From contig NZ_CAVK010000057.1 of the NCBI RefSeq assembly GCF_000382885.1, positions 1-64,000 on the forward strand: a stretch of 64,000 nucleotides of DNA, given 5' to 3'. Source of the stretch: Sphingobium indicum BiD32 (GTDB lineage: Bacteria > Pseudomonadota > Alphaproteobacteria > Sphingomonadales > Sphingomonadaceae). The notes beneath the pieces were generated by a model. It made no database searches and was not told the DNA's origin. It saw only the letters and a list, made by a program, of their open reading frames with translations. The position numbers were made by a program, and so were the translations under genes. Shown in pieces: positions 27,126 through 36,703 of the stretch; the first letter of the stretch is position 1; each line of letters starts with the position of its first letter.

Positions 27126-27129
27126 ACAC

Positions 27130-28071
27130 TCAATCAAACAGGCTCGATACCGAGCTTTCATCCGCAATCCGCTTGATCGCCTCGCCCAGCAGCGGGGCGA
27201 TCGGCAAATGGCGGATATGCGCGGCATTGTTGACCGCATCGGTGCCCTGGATCGAATCGGTGATGACCAGTTCCAGCAGGTCCGACGCCTCGACCCGCGC
27301 CACCGCGCCGCCCGACAGCACGCCATGGCTGACATAGGCGACGACTTCCTCGGCCCCGGCGGCCTTCAGCGCGCTGGCCGCGTTGCACAGCGTGCCCGCC
27401 GAATCGACGATATCGTCGATCAGCACGCAGAAGCGGCCCGACACGTCGCCGATGATGTTCATCACTTCGGATTCGCCCGCGCGCTCACGGCGCTTGTCGA
27501 CGATGGCGAGCGGCGCGTTGTCGAGCCGCTTGGCCAGCGCACGGGCGCGCACCACGCCGCCGACGTCGGGCGACACGACCATGATGTTACGGTCGCCAAA
27601 GCGCGCCTGGATGTCCGCCGACATCACCGGCGCACCGAACAGATTGTCGGTCGGAATGTCAAAGAAACCCTGGATCTGCCCCGCGTGCAGATCGACCGAC
27701 AGGACGCGGTCGGCGCCCGCCTTGGTGATCAGATTGGCAACCAGCTTGGCACTGATCGGGGTGCGCGGGCCGGGTTTGCGGTCCTGCCGGGCATAGCCGA
27801 AATAGGGGACGACGGCGGTGATTCGCTTGGCCGACGCGCGCTTGAGCGCATCGATCATGATCAGCAATTCCATCAGATTATCGTTGGTGGGATAGCTGGT
27901 CGACTGGATCACGAACACATCCTCGCCCCGGACATTTTCGTGGATTTCCACGAACACTTCCTCATCGGCAAAGCGGCGGACGCTGGCGTCGGTCAGGGGG
28001 ATTTCGATATAGTCGGCGATGGCGGCCGCGAGCGGCTTGTTGGAATTGCCGGTCATGAGCTTCATGGCCAA
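27130..28071 (-). CDS. prs: Ribose-phosphate pyrophosphokinase
   Basis: The 313-residue enzyme makes PRPP from ribose 5-phosphate and ATP for purine, pyrimidine, His, Trp and NAD synthesis. Motifs: [20 protein letters not shown] (regulatory/ATP flexible region), [10 protein letters not shown], the metal-binding [30 protein letters not shown] and the PRPP loop [13 protein letters not shown]. Length is normal. Divergent from nadE, separated by 129 bases. Confidence 0.97.
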   Translation of the reverse strand: MAMKLMTGNSNKPLAAAIADYIEIPLTDASVRRFADEEVFVEIHENVRGEDVFVIQSTSYPTNDNLMELLIMIDALKRASAKRITAVVPYFGYARQDRKPGPRTPISAKLVANLITKAGADRVLSVDLHAGQIQGFFDIPTDNLFGAPVMSADIQARFGDRNIMVVSPDVGGVVRARALAKRLDNAPLAIVDKRRERAGESEVMNIIGDVSGRFCVLIDDIVDSAGTLCNAASALKAAGAEEVVAYVSHGVLSGGAVARVEASDLLELVITDSIQGTDAVNNAAHIRHLPIAPLLGEAIKRIADESSVSSLFD

Positions 28072-28200
28072 GTCCCCCTGCTATTTGGCGGCGTGACGAA
28101 TTGATGACGCTGCGTGAAAACGCCGCCCCTTTAGCCGCGTCCGTTCCTGCTGGAAAGGCGCTTTTGCGCCCGCCGTCAAAATGCTCTAACGGCCGCGTCC

Positions 28201-29862
28201 ATGACCGACAAACTTGTGATCGCCCTCGCCCAGATGACCCAATCGGTGGGCGACCTTGCCGCCAATGCCGACGCGATGCTGGCGTGGCGGGACCGGGCCA
28301 GCGGCGCGGACCTGATCGTCTATCCCGAATTGCAGCTGATCGGCTATCCGCCCGAAGATCTGGTGCTGAAACCCGCGCTGGTCGAGCGCGCGAATCAGGA
28401 GCTGGACCGGCTGGCGCAGGCGACCGCTGACGGCGGCCCGGCGATGCTGGTCGGCACCGTGGTCGCCGCGCATGGCGTCCTGTTCAACGTCGTGGCGCTG
28501 CTGGAGGGCGGTGCGGTGACGCAGATCCGCCAGAAGCGCGAATTGCCCAATTATGGCACGTTCGATGAAAAGCGCCTCTTCGCCCCCGGCCCGCTGCCAG
28601 CGCCAATCGACTTTCGCGGCGTAAAGATCGGCGTGCCGATCTGCGAGGATATCTGGTTCCCCTTCGTCACCGCGCATCTGAAAAGCGAGGGGGCCGAAAT
28701 CCTGATCAGTCCCAATGGCAGCCCCTATGAGGTCGACAAGGATGACCGGCGCCAGACCATGGTGGCCGGGACGCGAGTGCGCGAAACCGGCCTGCCGCTC
28801 ATCTATCTCAACCGCGTCGGCGGACAGGATGAGCTGGTGTTCGACGGCGCATCCTTCGTGATGAACGCCGATTTCGCCATCGCGGCGCAATTGCCCGATT
28901 GGGAGGAAGCGCTGGTGCTGACCCAATGGGAGAAATGGGATGGCCAGTGGGTCTGCCTGCCCGGCGACTGCCACGTCCCCGACGAGCGGCCCGCCGACAT
29001 CTATAATGCGATGCTCCTGGGACTGCGCGACTATGTGAACCGCAACCGCTTTCCCGGTGTGGTGCTGGGGCTGTCGGGCGGGATCGATTCGGCGCTGTCG
29101 GCCGCCGTTGCGGTCGATGCGCTGGGCGCGGACCGGGTCTGGTGCGTGATGATGCCCTCGCGCTTCACCAGTCAGGACAGCCTGGACGATGCCGTCGAAT
29201 GTGCGCGGCTGCTGGGCGTTCGTTACGACACGATTCCCATCGAACCGGCGGTCGGCGCGTTCGACACGATGCTCAGCGATGTGTTTGCCGAGCGCCAGCG
29301 CGACCTGACCGAGGAAAATATCCAGTCGCGTATCCGCGGGCTGACCCTGATGGCGCTCTCCAACAAATTCGGCCACATGCTGCTCACCACCGGTAACAAG
29401 AGCGAGATGTCGGTCGGCTATGCCACCATCTATGGCGACATGGCGGGCGGCTATTCGGTGCTGAAGGACGCCTACAAGACCACGGTGTTCGACCTCTGCC
29501 GCTGGCGGAACGAGAATGTCCCGTCGCTGGGCTTGGGCTTTGGTCCCATCGGCGCGGTCATGCCCGAACGGGTCATCACCAAGCCGCCCAGCGCTGAACT
29601 GCGCGAGGACCAGCGCGACGACGACAGCCTGCCGCCCTATGAGGTGCTGGACCCGATCCTCTATGGCCTGGTCGAGGAAGAGCTATCGGTCGAGCAACTG
29701 GTCGCGCGCGGGTTCGAGCGCGACACGGTCGCGCGGATCGAACGGCTGCTCTATGTCGCGGAATATAAGCGCCGCCAGTCGCCGCCCGGCGTGAAACTGG
29801 GCAGCCGCAATTTCGGCCGCGACCGCCGCTATCCGATCACCAATGCGTTCAGAACATTATAA
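28201..29862 (+). CDS. nadE: Glutamine-dependent NAD+ synthetase
   Basis: The 553-residue protein fuses an N-terminal nitrilase-type glutaminase (about 1-260) to a C-terminal ATP-dependent amidotransferase. The glutaminase triad is visible as Glu in IVYPELQL, Lys in RQKRELPNYGTFDEKR and Cys in GVPICEDIWF. The synthetase domain holds the P-loop LGLSGGIDSALSAAVAV (about 290), TTGNKSEMSVGYATIYGDMA and GGYSVLKDAYKT. It converts nicotinate adenine dinucleotide to NAD using glutamine. A REP element follows the stop and separates it from gltX. Confidence 0.96.
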   Translation: MTDKLVIALAQMTQSVGDLAANADAMLAWRDRASGADLIVYPELQLIGYPPEDLVLKPALVERANQELDRLAQATADGGPAMLVGTVVAAHGVLFNVVALLEGGAVTQIRQKRELPNYGTFDEKRLFAPGPLPAPIDFRGVKIGVPICEDIWFPFVTAHLKSEGAEILISPNGSPYEVDKDDRRQTMVAGTRVRETGLPLIYLNRVGGQDELVFDGASFVMNADFAIAAQLPDWEEALVLTQWEKWDGQWVCLPGDCHVPDERPADIYNAMLLGLRDYVNRNRFPGVVLGLSGGIDSALSAAVAVDALGADRVWCVMMPSRFTSQDSLDDAVECARLLGVRYDTIPIEPAVGAFDTMLSDVFAERQRDLTEENIQSRIRGLTLMALSNKFGHMLLTTGNKSEMSVGYATIYGDMAGGYSVLKDAYKTTVFDLCRWRNENVPSLGLGFGPIGAVMPERVITKPPSAELREDQRDDDSLPPYEVLDPILYGLVEEELSVEQLVARGFERDTVARIERLLYVAEYKRRQSPPGVKLGSRNFGRDRRYPITNAFRTL

Positions 29863-29867
29863 TGTTT

Positions 29868-29942
29868 CCGTTCGCCCTGAGCGGAGGCGAATACACCTCG
29901 CTTCGCTCGGTGGAACCCTTCGACTTCGCTCAGGGCGAACGG
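29868..29942. repeat. REP-like imperfect inverted repeat, copy 3
   Basis: Starts CCGTTCGCCCTGAGCG, ends GACTTCGCTCAGGGCGAACG (then G), with an internal CTTCGCTCGG loop region. It sits 5 bases after the nadE stop and 15 before gltX. Related to copies at 17165 and 24649. Confidence 0.85.
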
Positions 29943-29957
29943 ATTTAGGATTAACCC

Positions 29958-31292
29958 ATGACCGTCATCACCCGTTTCGCCCCCTCGCCGACCGGCCACC
30001 TCCATGTCGGCAATATCCGCGCAGCACTGCATAACTGGCTGTGGGCGCAAAAGAGCGGTGGGCAGTTCCTGCTGCGGCTCGACGATACCGACCTGGAACG
30101 CTCGCGCTCCGAATATGCCGATGCGATCCGCGCCGACCTGCAATGGCTGGGCCTCCATTGGGACGCGGAAGCCAAGCAGTCCGAACGCTTCGCCCTCTAC
30201 GAAGCGCGGTTTGAAGCGCTCAGGGCGTCGGGTCATGTCTATCCGGCCTATGAGACACAACAGGAACTGGAGCTACGCCGCAAGGTCTTGCTGGGGCGCG
30301 GCCTGCCGCCGGTTTATGATCGTGCCGCGCTGGCGCTGACCCCGGACCAGATCGCTGCTTACGAAGCCGAAGGCCGTCGCCCCCACTGGCGCTTCAAGCT
30401 GGATCACGACCAGCCCATCGCCTGGACCGACCTCATCCGCGGCGACCAGCGCTTCGACCCGAAATTGCTGTCCGATCCGGTCATCCGCCGCGCCGATGGC
30501 AGCTGGCTCTACATGCTCCCGTCGGTCATTGATGATGTCGACATGGGCGTCACCCACGTCCTGCGCGGGGAGGATCATGTGTCCAACACCGCGACCCAGA
30601 TCCAGATGTTTACCGCACTCGGCGCCCCGCTCCCGGCCTTTGCCCATGAAGCGCTGCTGACCGGAAGCGAGGGCAAGCTGTCCAAGCGGCTGGGGTCGCT
30701 GGGCGTCGCCCATTTCCGCGAGATCGGGCTGGAACCCATGGCGATCGCGTCGCTTTTGGCGCGCCTGGGGAGCAGCCAGCCGATCGAGCCGTTCGCCACC
30801 ATGCAGCCGCTGATCGACAGTTTCGACTTCGTCCATTTCGGCCGCGCGCCCGCCCGCTTCGACGAAGGCGAACTCGCAACGCTCAACCAGAAGATCGTGC
30901 ATCTTCTGCCCTATGACGCTGTCGCCACCCGACTGCCCGATGGCATGGACGCCCCGGCATGGGACGCCATCCGCCCCAATCTGGAGACGGTCGCCGGTGC
31001 CGCCGACTGGTGGCGGATCGTCACCGGCCCCGTGGATGCGCCCGCTGGGCAAGCAGAGGATCGCGACTTCCTGATCGCAGCCCACCGCCTGCTCACCGAT
31101 TTGCCCTTTGACGCAGGCATATGGCGCGCGCTCACCGAAGCGCTCAAGGGTGAGACGGGACGCAAAGGGAAGATGCTGTTCCTGCCGCTACGGCGCGCGC
31201 TGACGGGGCTGGACCATGGCCCGGACATGGGCCTGCTGCTGCCCCTGATCGGCCGCGACGCGGCGCTAACGCGACTTAAATCTGCCGCATAG
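29958..31292 (+). CDS. Glutamyl-tRNA synthetase (GluRS2-like)
   Basis: The 444-residue class Ic enzyme has RFAPSPTGHLHVGNIRAALH (HIGH-like HVGN, residues 14-17), the substrate-loop RLDDTDLERS, the tRNA-contact LRGEDHVSNTATQ and the KMSKS-like GKLSKRLGS (about 240). It attaches glutamate to tRNA-Glu. Alphaproteobacteria commonly have two copies, one acting on tRNA-Glu and one making Glu-tRNA-Gln for the GatCAB route; this copy is at the short end (about 440 against about 470), which suggests the second type. A distinct paralogue outside the window is therefore expected. Confidence 0.9.
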   Translation: MTVITRFAPSPTGHLHVGNIRAALHNWLWAQKSGGQFLLRLDDTDLERSRSEYADAIRADLQWLGLHWDAEAKQSERFALYEARFEALRASGHVYPAYETQQELELRRKVLLGRGLPPVYDRAALALTPDQIAAYEAEGRRPHWRFKLDHDQPIAWTDLIRGDQRFDPKLLSDPVIRRADGSWLYMLPSVIDDVDMGVTHVLRGEDHVSNTATQIQMFTALGAPLPAFAHEALLTGSEGKLSKRLGSLGVAHFREIGLEPMAIASLLARLGSSQPIEPFATMQPLIDSFDFVHFGRAPARFDEGELATLNQKIVHLLPYDAVATRLPDGMDAPAWDAIRPNLETVAGAADWWRIVTGPVDAPAGQAEDRDFLIAAHRLLTDLPFDAGIWRALTEALKGETGRKGKMLFLPLRRALTGLDHGPDMGLLLPLIGRDAALTRLKSAA

Positions 31293-32025
31293 TCTCCAGC
31301 GCTTTCCCAACCCCGGCAATGCCTTCGGGCGCGGCGGCAAAGCCCATATGGGTGCAGTCAACCTCGATCGCAGCATCCCGTTCACCGCTGCGGCCCTTGG
31401 CACAGTCGGGCAGGATCACGCCGTCGCGGCGCGACCACAGCGCCACGGTCGGCACCGGCGGCTTGGTTTCCCGCGCGCAGGGAAAGGGCGGGCGGTCGAC
31501 CGGGCTGCCCGATACGAGTTGATAGAGCCGCCAGGCATGGTTGGCGCGCGGGTCGCCGGAAAAGGGCGTGCCCAGCGTCACCACGCCGCCGACCTTGGCC
31601 GCCGCCAGCTTGGCATATTCGCGCGCATACAGGCCGCCCAGACTCCAGCCGACCAGCGTTACCGGCCCGCCCGTCGATCGCCGAATCTCGTCCACCCGGC
31701 GGTCGATCGCCTCCAGACTGTCCGCCTTCGGCCCGTAATTGCGCCCCATGCCCCAATGATGCGCATCGAACCCGGCCTCGTTCAGGATCGCGCGCATCGG
31801 CTCCATCCGCGCGTCCGACGCCAGCAGGCCGGGGATCAACAGCACAGAGCGACCGTCACCACGCATCTGCCGGGCCAGCGCACCGGCCTGCGCCCGCGTC
31901 CGTGCCAGATCGAAGGGAAGTGCCATGTTGCCGACCAGATGCTGGACTGACGGCCGCGCGACGGCGCGCGGGCCGGACGCGAGGCGATCCTTCCAGAATG
32001 CGGTAACGGCGGCATAAGGTGGCAC
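31276..32025 (-). CDS. Alpha/beta-hydrolase fold protein
   Basis: The product has the alpha/beta-hydrolase core with LLIPGLLASDARMEPM (oxyanion side), the nucleophile elbow LVGWSLGGLYAREYA and VVTLGTPFSGDPRANHAW, which is typical of lipase/PGAP1-like esterases. The catalytic Asp (SRRDGVILPD) and His (CTHMGFAA) follow in the right order. The start is uncertain: GTG 32025 has AAAGGG upstream; TTG 32055 and ATG 31926 are alternatives. The C-terminal end overlaps the convergent gltX end by 17 bases. Substrate unknown. Confidence 0.8.
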   Translation of the reverse strand: MPPYAAVTAFWKDRLASGPRAVARPSVQHLVGNMALPFDLARTRAQAGALARQMRGDGRSVLLIPGLLASDARMEPMRAILNEAGFDAHHWGMGRNYGPKADSLEAIDRRVDEIRRSTGGPVTLVGWSLGGLYAREYAKLAAAKVGGVVTLGTPFSGDPRANHAWRLYQLVSGSPVDRPPFPCARETKPPVPTVALWSRRDGVILPDCAKGRSGERDAAIEVDCTHMGFAAAPEGIAGVGKALETMRQI

Positions 32026-32134
32026 GACGACAAAATCCCTTTGGCCGGAAGGCAAAGATGACAGTGTCGTGACAAACGCAGCCCGCGTCCATCGGTTTCA
32101 TCGCAGCAGAGAAACTGTTTATCGCAATATCGGA

Positions 32135-33031
32135 TCAGGGTGCCAGTGGCGACGTCTGCGCGACCGGTGCGCCCTCTGCGCTGCGCAACACACGCGGCTC
32201 CAATATGGCGGCTGTCTCGATCAGGTCGAGCGCGCGGCGCGCCTCCAGATAGCGGCGGGCCAGTTGCACCCAGCGATCAGCGACCGCATGGCCGGGCAGT
32301 CGCTCGACCTCCGCCAGCGCGGCATTCACCCGCCCGCCATCGAGATAATGGATCGCCCGGTCAAACCCGGCCTGCGGGCGGGGCGAAGGGGTCGATGCAC
32401 GGCGGATCGTCACCAGTTCGCGCGCCTCATGCTCCAGCGCACTCCACCAGCTCGCATCGGCAGGCGGCGTCGTTGCCCGGTCGCCAATATCGATCAGCCC
32501 GCCGCGCAGGTCAGCCAGCGTGACCGGCTCGCGCGCGGCATTGATGATGGTCGCGACCGCGCGCGGCTGGGCCTGGCCAAAGCGCAACCGCAACTGCCCC
32601 TCGACATATCCGAGCGGCGCTCCGCTATCGAGCGCGCGGCGGGCGGCAAAGGCGACCAGCAGCCCTTCGGCCCGCGCGGCATTGCCCGACGCAGCCTGCG
32701 CCTCCACGGTTATCCGGGTCAGCCGCTCTTCCAACTGCACCACCCGCGAGTCGAGCATCTGCGCGGCGTCAGTGGTGAGCGGACGCTGCGCCAGAGTGGG
32801 TGTGGCATTGCCGCCCAGCAGCGGGGCCACACTGGCCGCCTGCGGCTGCGGATCGCCCCAGCGGCGCTGGATCTGCGGCCAGGCCCAGACGGTGACGGCG
32901 ACCCCAACGGCAAAGGCCAGGAGGATCAGGATCAGCAGCGGCACCATGCTACGTCGCCGCGCAGAAGGCGGGACCGGGGTCATGCTGCCAAAGCCGTCCT
33001 CGTCGCTCATGCTGCCCCTTTCGCCGTTCAT
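32135..33031 (-). CDS. Mitofilin-like (Mic60/COG4223) membrane protein
   Basis: The 298-residue protein has a short cytoplasmic start, one transmembrane helix near the N terminus (MVPLLILILLAFAVGVAVTVWAW), a coiled-coil region (MLDSRVVQLEERLTRITVEA) and a C-terminal helical region with RYLEARRALD. This layout and its position right after hemC-hemD match the alphaproteobacterial mitofilin/Mic60 relatives (also described near heme genes in Rhodobacter). Such proteins are thought to shape intracytoplasmic membrane or inner-membrane folds. ATG 33031 overlaps the hemD stop (ATGA), supporting coupling; ATG 33010 is an alternative. Confidence 0.78.
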   Translation of the reverse strand: MNGERGSMSDEDGFGSMTPVPPSARRRSMVPLLILILLAFAVGVAVTVWAWPQIQRRWGDPQPQAASVAPLLGGNATPTLAQRPLTTDAAQMLDSRVVQLEERLTRITVEAQAASGNAARAEGLLVAFAARRALDSGAPLGYVEGQLRLRFGQAQPRAVATIINAAREPVTLADLRGGLIDIGDRATTPPADASWWSALEHEARELVTIRRASTPSPRPQAGFDRAIHYLDGGRVNAALAEVERLPGHAVADRWVQLARRYLEARRALDLIETAAILEPRVLRSAEGAPVAQTSPLAP

Positions 33032-33711
33032 CGCCCCGATCCTTCGCACAAACGAAGGACAAGGGCCAGCATGTCGTCATCGCGCGGCTGGTCCGGCGCG
33101 GTGGCGCTAGCCCAGCCCGCGCCGCACGCCGCCAATGCCGCCGCGCTAATGGCGACAACATGCAATCCGGCCCGCACAGCCGTCGGCACATGCGCCGCCA
33201 GCCGCTCCCCCGCACGGGGCGAATGGACCAGCAGCACCGATCCCGGCACCGCAGCGCGCAACAATGCCGGGTCAGGCGGCAGGCTGGCCATGCTATACAC
33301 CGCGATCCGCGTGATATTGAGCGATCCGGCGGCTATCGGTGCCACCGTCGTCCCCGCCAGATGCAGCACAGCGCGATGACCGTCGGCCGCGATCCGCGCC
33401 GCAATGGCGCTGGCGTCCCCATCGCCCGCCACGACGCGGTCAAAGCCCTGCGCCCGCAAGGCCGCCGCCGTCGCTTCCCCCACCGCATAAGCGGGCAGAG
33501 CACGATAGGCGGCCAGCGCCGGACCCGTCAGCCGCGCCGCATGGGCGCTGGTCATCAACAGCGCGTCGAAATCTGCTGCCACCGGCGGTGTCCAGTCCAG
33601 CGCCTGCGGCGCAAACAGTGGATGCGTCACCGCCTCCAGCCCCAGCCGCGCCACCGCCTGCGCCGTCCTGCCCGCTCCCGGTTCGGGCCGCAGGATCAGA
33701 ACCCGCCTCAC
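33028..33711 (-). CDS. hemD: Uroporphyrinogen-III synthase
   Basis: The 227-residue protein begins VRRVLILRPEPGAGRTAQAV and has the bilobal HemD pattern: TPPVAADFDALLMTSAHAAR, YAVGEATAAALRAQGFDRVV and VLLVHSPRAGERLA. HemD closes and inverts ring D of hydroxymethylbilane. Sequence conservation in this family is low, but placement directly after hemC is decisive. The GTG start at 33711 overlaps the hemC stop (GTGA) and the hemD stop overlaps the mitofilin-like gene start, so the three genes form a translationally coupled set. Confidence 0.92.
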   Translation of the reverse strand: MRRVLILRPEPGAGRTAQAVARLGLEAVTHPLFAPQALDWTPPVAADFDALLMTSAHAARLTGPALAAYRALPAYAVGEATAAALRAQGFDRVVAGDGDASAIAARIAADGHRAVLHLAGTTVAPIAAGSLNITRIAVYSMASLPPDPALLRAAVPGSVLLVHSPRAGERLAAHVPTAVRAGLHVVAISAAALAACGAGWASATAPDQPRDDDMLALVLRLCEGSGR

Positions 33712-34634
33712 GCCTCGAACAGGGACCGCAGCGCCGGACTTGCCCGATCCAGCAGCGCACGACCCATAGCCTGTGCGGCGTCCTGGTCCTGCCGGTCGAT
33801 CCGCGCTTCCTCGCTGACCGTTTCCTGCCCGTCGGGGCTGATAATCTCGGCGCGCAGATGCAGTCGCGCACCATCGACAAGCGCCAGCGCCGCGATCGGC
33901 GAATGGCAGGTGCCGCCCAGACCCATCAGCACCGCGCGCTCGGCCATGACGCAATCGAACGTGTCGGTGTCGTTGATCGCCGCCAATGCCGCCAGCACAG
34001 CGTCGTTACCAACCAGCGCTTCAATTCCCACTGCACCCTGCGAGGGCGCTGGCAGCATCGTGTCGATCGGAATGGTCACGCCGACATCGCCCTGCCCCAG
34101 CCGGTCCAGACCAGCCGCCGCCAGCAGGGTTGCGTGGACATCCCCCGCCGCCAGCTTGGCAAGGCGTGTCGCAACATTGCCCCGGAACAGCGTAATCGTC
34201 GCGTCGGGCCGCAACCGCGTCACCTGCGCAGCACGGCGCGGCGAGCTGGTGCCCACCACGGGATTGGCGGGCAGCGCATCGAAACTGTCCACCCCTACCA
34301 GCTTGTCACGCACATCGGCGCGCGGCAGCATAGCGGCGATACGGATCGCGGCGGGGCGCAGCGTCTCCACATCCTTCATGCTGTGGACCGCAAAATCTAT
34401 CTCGCCCTCGGCCAGCGCCCGGTCCAGTTCCTTGGTCCACAGCGCCTTGCCGCCAATATCAGCCAGCGCCCGGTCCTGTATCCGGTCGCCGCTGGTCTGG
34501 ACGGTGACGATCGTCACGGCGCTATCAGGCCAGCCATGGACATCGCACAAAGCGCGGGCGGTCATGCGGGCCTGGGCCAGCGCAAGGGGCGAGCCCCTGG
34601 TGCCGAGGCGCAACGGTCGTTCGGACAAAATCAT
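33708..34634 (-). CDS. hemC: Porphobilinogen deaminase (hydroxymethylbilane synthase)
   Basis: The 308-residue enzyme polymerises four porphobilinogen units. It shows RLGTRGSPLALAQA at the start, FTKELDRAL-like LWTKELDRALAEGEIDFAVH, the catalytic Asp region PRADVRDKLVG, VGTSSPRRAAQ, LPAPSQGAVGIE and the cofactor-attaching cysteine in GLGGTCHSPIAALA. Length is typical. It is divergent from tsaD, 32 bases apart from its predicted leader, and heads the hemC-hemD-mitofilin cluster. Confidence 0.97.
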   Translation of the reverse strand: MILSERPLRLGTRGSPLALAQARMTARALCDVHGWPDSAVTIVTVQTSGDRIQDRALADIGGKALWTKELDRALAEGEIDFAVHSMKDVETLRPAAIRIAAMLPRADVRDKLVGVDSFDALPANPVVGTSSPRRAAQVTRLRPDATITLFRGNVATRLAKLAAGDVHATLLAAAGLDRLGQGDVGVTIPIDTMLPAPSQGAVGIEALVGNDAVLAALAAINDTDTFDCVMAERAVLMGLGGTCHSPIAALALVDGARLHLRAEIISPDGQETVSEEARIDRQDQDAAQAMGRALLDRASPALRSLFEA

Positions 34635-34678
34635 ATGCGGCTTGCTCTAATGACCACGGGCATTAGATGGAAGCGACA

Positions 34679-35713
34679 ATGACAATCATCCTCGGCCTGG
34701 AATCGAGCTGCGATGAAACCGCAGCGGCGCTGGTGACGGCCGACGGTCGGATCCTGGCGCACCGCCTCGCCACGCAGGAGGACGCGCACCGCCCCTATGG
34801 CGGCGTCGTCCCCGAAATCGCCGCCCGCGCCCATGTCGAGGCGCTCAGCCCCCTGATCGAAGCGGCGCTGGCGGACGCGGAAATGACGCTGGATCAGGTC
34901 GATGTGATAGCCGCGACCGCCGGGCCGGGACTGATCGGCGGGGTCATGGTCGGGCTGGTGACCGGCAAGGCGCTGGCCCATGCGGCGGGCAAACCGTTGA
35001 TTGCGGTCAACCATCTGGAGGGGCACGCCCTCTCGCCGCGCCTGTCCGACCGGACATTGCAATTTCCCTATATGCTGCTGCTGGTGTCGGGCGGCCATTG
35101 CCAGATATTGCTGGTGCGCGGCCCTGGCGACTATGCGCGCCTCGCCACCACGATAGACGATGCAGCGGGCGAAGCCTTCGACAAGACCGCCAAATTGCTG
35201 GGGCTGGGCTATCCCGGCGGCCCGCAGGTGGAGAAGGCGGCGGCGCAGGGCAATCCCAGGGCTGTCCCTCTGCCCCGCCCGCTGATCGGCACGGCGGAAC
35301 CGCATTTTTCCTTCGCGGGCCTCAAAAGCGCGGTGATGCGCGCGGTCCAGTCCGGCCAATATTCAACGCAGGACATTGCCGCCAGCTTCCAGCAGGCGGT
35401 GATCGACTGCCTGATCGACCGCACCCGCCGCGCACTGGCGCAGGCCGACGGCATCACCGCGCTGGTTGTGGCCGGTGGCGTCGCGGCCAATGGCGCGATT
35501 CGCAGCGCGCTCGAAAAGCTGGCGGCGGATCACGACTTGCCCTTCGTCGCGCCGCCGCTGTGGCTGTGCACCGATAATGCCGCGATGATCGCCTGGGCAG
35601 GGGCGGAGCGCTTTGCCGTGGGACTGATCGACGACCTGACCTTCCCCGCCCGGCCGCGCTGGCCGCTGGATCCGGCGGCGGAAAAGGCACGCGGAGCGGG
35701 AGTGAAGGCATGA
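34679..35713 (+). CDS. tsaD: tRNA threonylcarbamoyladenosine biosynthesis protein TsaD
   Basis: The 344-residue ASKHA-fold protein transfers the threonylcarbamoyl group to A37 of ANN-decoding tRNAs with TsaB and TsaE. Motifs: [15 protein letters not shown] (start), the metal motif [10 protein letters not shown] (HxxxH), [39 protein letters not shown] and [15 protein letters not shown] 34679 begins the family N-terminus; an in-frame ATG at 34667 adds four residues. The stop overlaps gpsA by four bases, a tsaD-gpsA operon. Confidence 0.97.
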   Translation: MTIILGLESSCDETAAALVTADGRILAHRLATQEDAHRPYGGVVPEIAARAHVEALSPLIEAALADAEMTLDQVDVIAATAGPGLIGGVMVGLVTGKALAHAAGKPLIAVNHLEGHALSPRLSDRTLQFPYMLLLVSGGHCQILLVRGPGDYARLATTIDDAAGEAFDKTAKLLGLGYPGGPQVEKAAAQGNPRAVPLPRPLIGTAEPHFSFAGLKSAVMRAVQSGQYSTQDIAASFQQAVIDCLIDRTRRALAQADGITALVVAGGVAANGAIRSALEKLAADHDLPFVAPPLWLCTDNAAMIAWAGAERFAVGLIDDLTFPARPRWPLDPAAEKARGAGVKA

Positions 35714-36681
35714 AAGCGGGAGTCATCGGGGCTGGCGCATGGGGCACCGCGCTGGCGCAGCTGCTGGCCGCTGACGGGCAGGTCGTGGCACTGTGGGCGC
35801 TGGAGGCCGATGTGGTCGATGCGATCAATGCCACGCAGCAAAATCCGCTTTATCTGCCCGGCATCAAGCTGGCCCCGTCGATCCGCGCGACCAGCGCTAT
35901 GGCCGATCTTGGCGATTGCGACATGCTGCTGGTGGTCAGCCCGGCGCAGCATCTGCGCAGCGTCGTCCGCCAGGCTCCCGCCGGTGTGCCGCTGATCCTG
36001 TGTTCCAAAGGGATAGAGGCGGGCACCGGCCTGCTGATGGGGGAAGTGGCGCGGGCAGCGCAGCCGACATCGCCCATCGCCGTCCTGTCCGGCCCGACCT
36101 TCGCCCATGAAGTGGCCAAGGGATTGCCGACCGCGATCACATTGGCGTGCGAGGATGCGGTGCTGGGCGCGCAACTGGCGGCGCGGATCGCCCGCCCGGC
36201 ATTCCGCCCCTATCTGTCCGACGATGTAACCGGCGCAGAAATCGGTGGCGCGGTCAAGAATGTGCTGGCGATCGCGTGCGGCGTCGCGGACGGCGCGGGG
36301 CTAGGCCTCAATGCCCGCGCGGCGCTGATCAGCCGGGGCTTTGCCGAAATGACGCGCTTTGGCCTGGCGCGCGGTGCGCGGGCGGAAACGCTCGGCGGGC
36401 TATCGGGGCTGGGCGATCTGGTGCTGACCTGTTCATCCACCAATTCGCGCAATTTTTCGCTGGGCAAAGGTTTGGGCGAAGGGCGCAGCGCCGCTGAACT
36501 CCTGTCCAACCGCCGCACCGTCGCTGAAGGCGCATTTACCGCCCCGGTGCTGCGCGATGCCGCGCGCGCGGCGGGGGTGGAAATGCCGGTGGTCGAAGCC
36601 GTCTGCGCTTTGCTGGCCGATGCCGCGCCGCTCGGGACCGTGATCGACGCGCTGCTCGCGCGTCCGTTGCGGCCCGAATAA
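35710..36681 (+). CDS. gpsA: Glycerol-3-phosphate dehydrogenase [NAD(P)+]
   Basis: The 323-residue enzyme reduces dihydroxyacetone phosphate for phospholipid synthesis. It has the Rossmann NAD motif [15 protein letters not shown] (residues 5-19), the segment [20 protein letters not shown], the catalytic lysine in [33 protein letters not shown] and [21 protein letters not shown] at 35710 overlaps tsaD. A flippase gene follows on the same strand 22 bases later. Confidence 0.97.
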   Translation: MKAGVIGAGAWGTALAQLLAADGQVVALWALEADVVDAINATQQNPLYLPGIKLAPSIRATSAMADLGDCDMLLVVSPAQHLRSVVRQAPAGVPLILCSKGIEAGTGLLMGEVARAAQPTSPIAVLSGPTFAHEVAKGLPTAITLACEDAVLGAQLAARIARPAFRPYLSDDVTGAEIGGAVKNVLAIACGVADGAGLGLNARAALISRGFAEMTRFGLARGARAETLGGLSGLGDLVLTCSSTNSRNFSLGKGLGEGRSAAELLSNRRTVAEGAFTAPVLRDAARAAGVEMPVVEAVCALLADAAPLGTVIDALLARPLRPE

Positions 36682-36703
36682 GCCGTCGCGCGTCCGCACC
36701 ATC

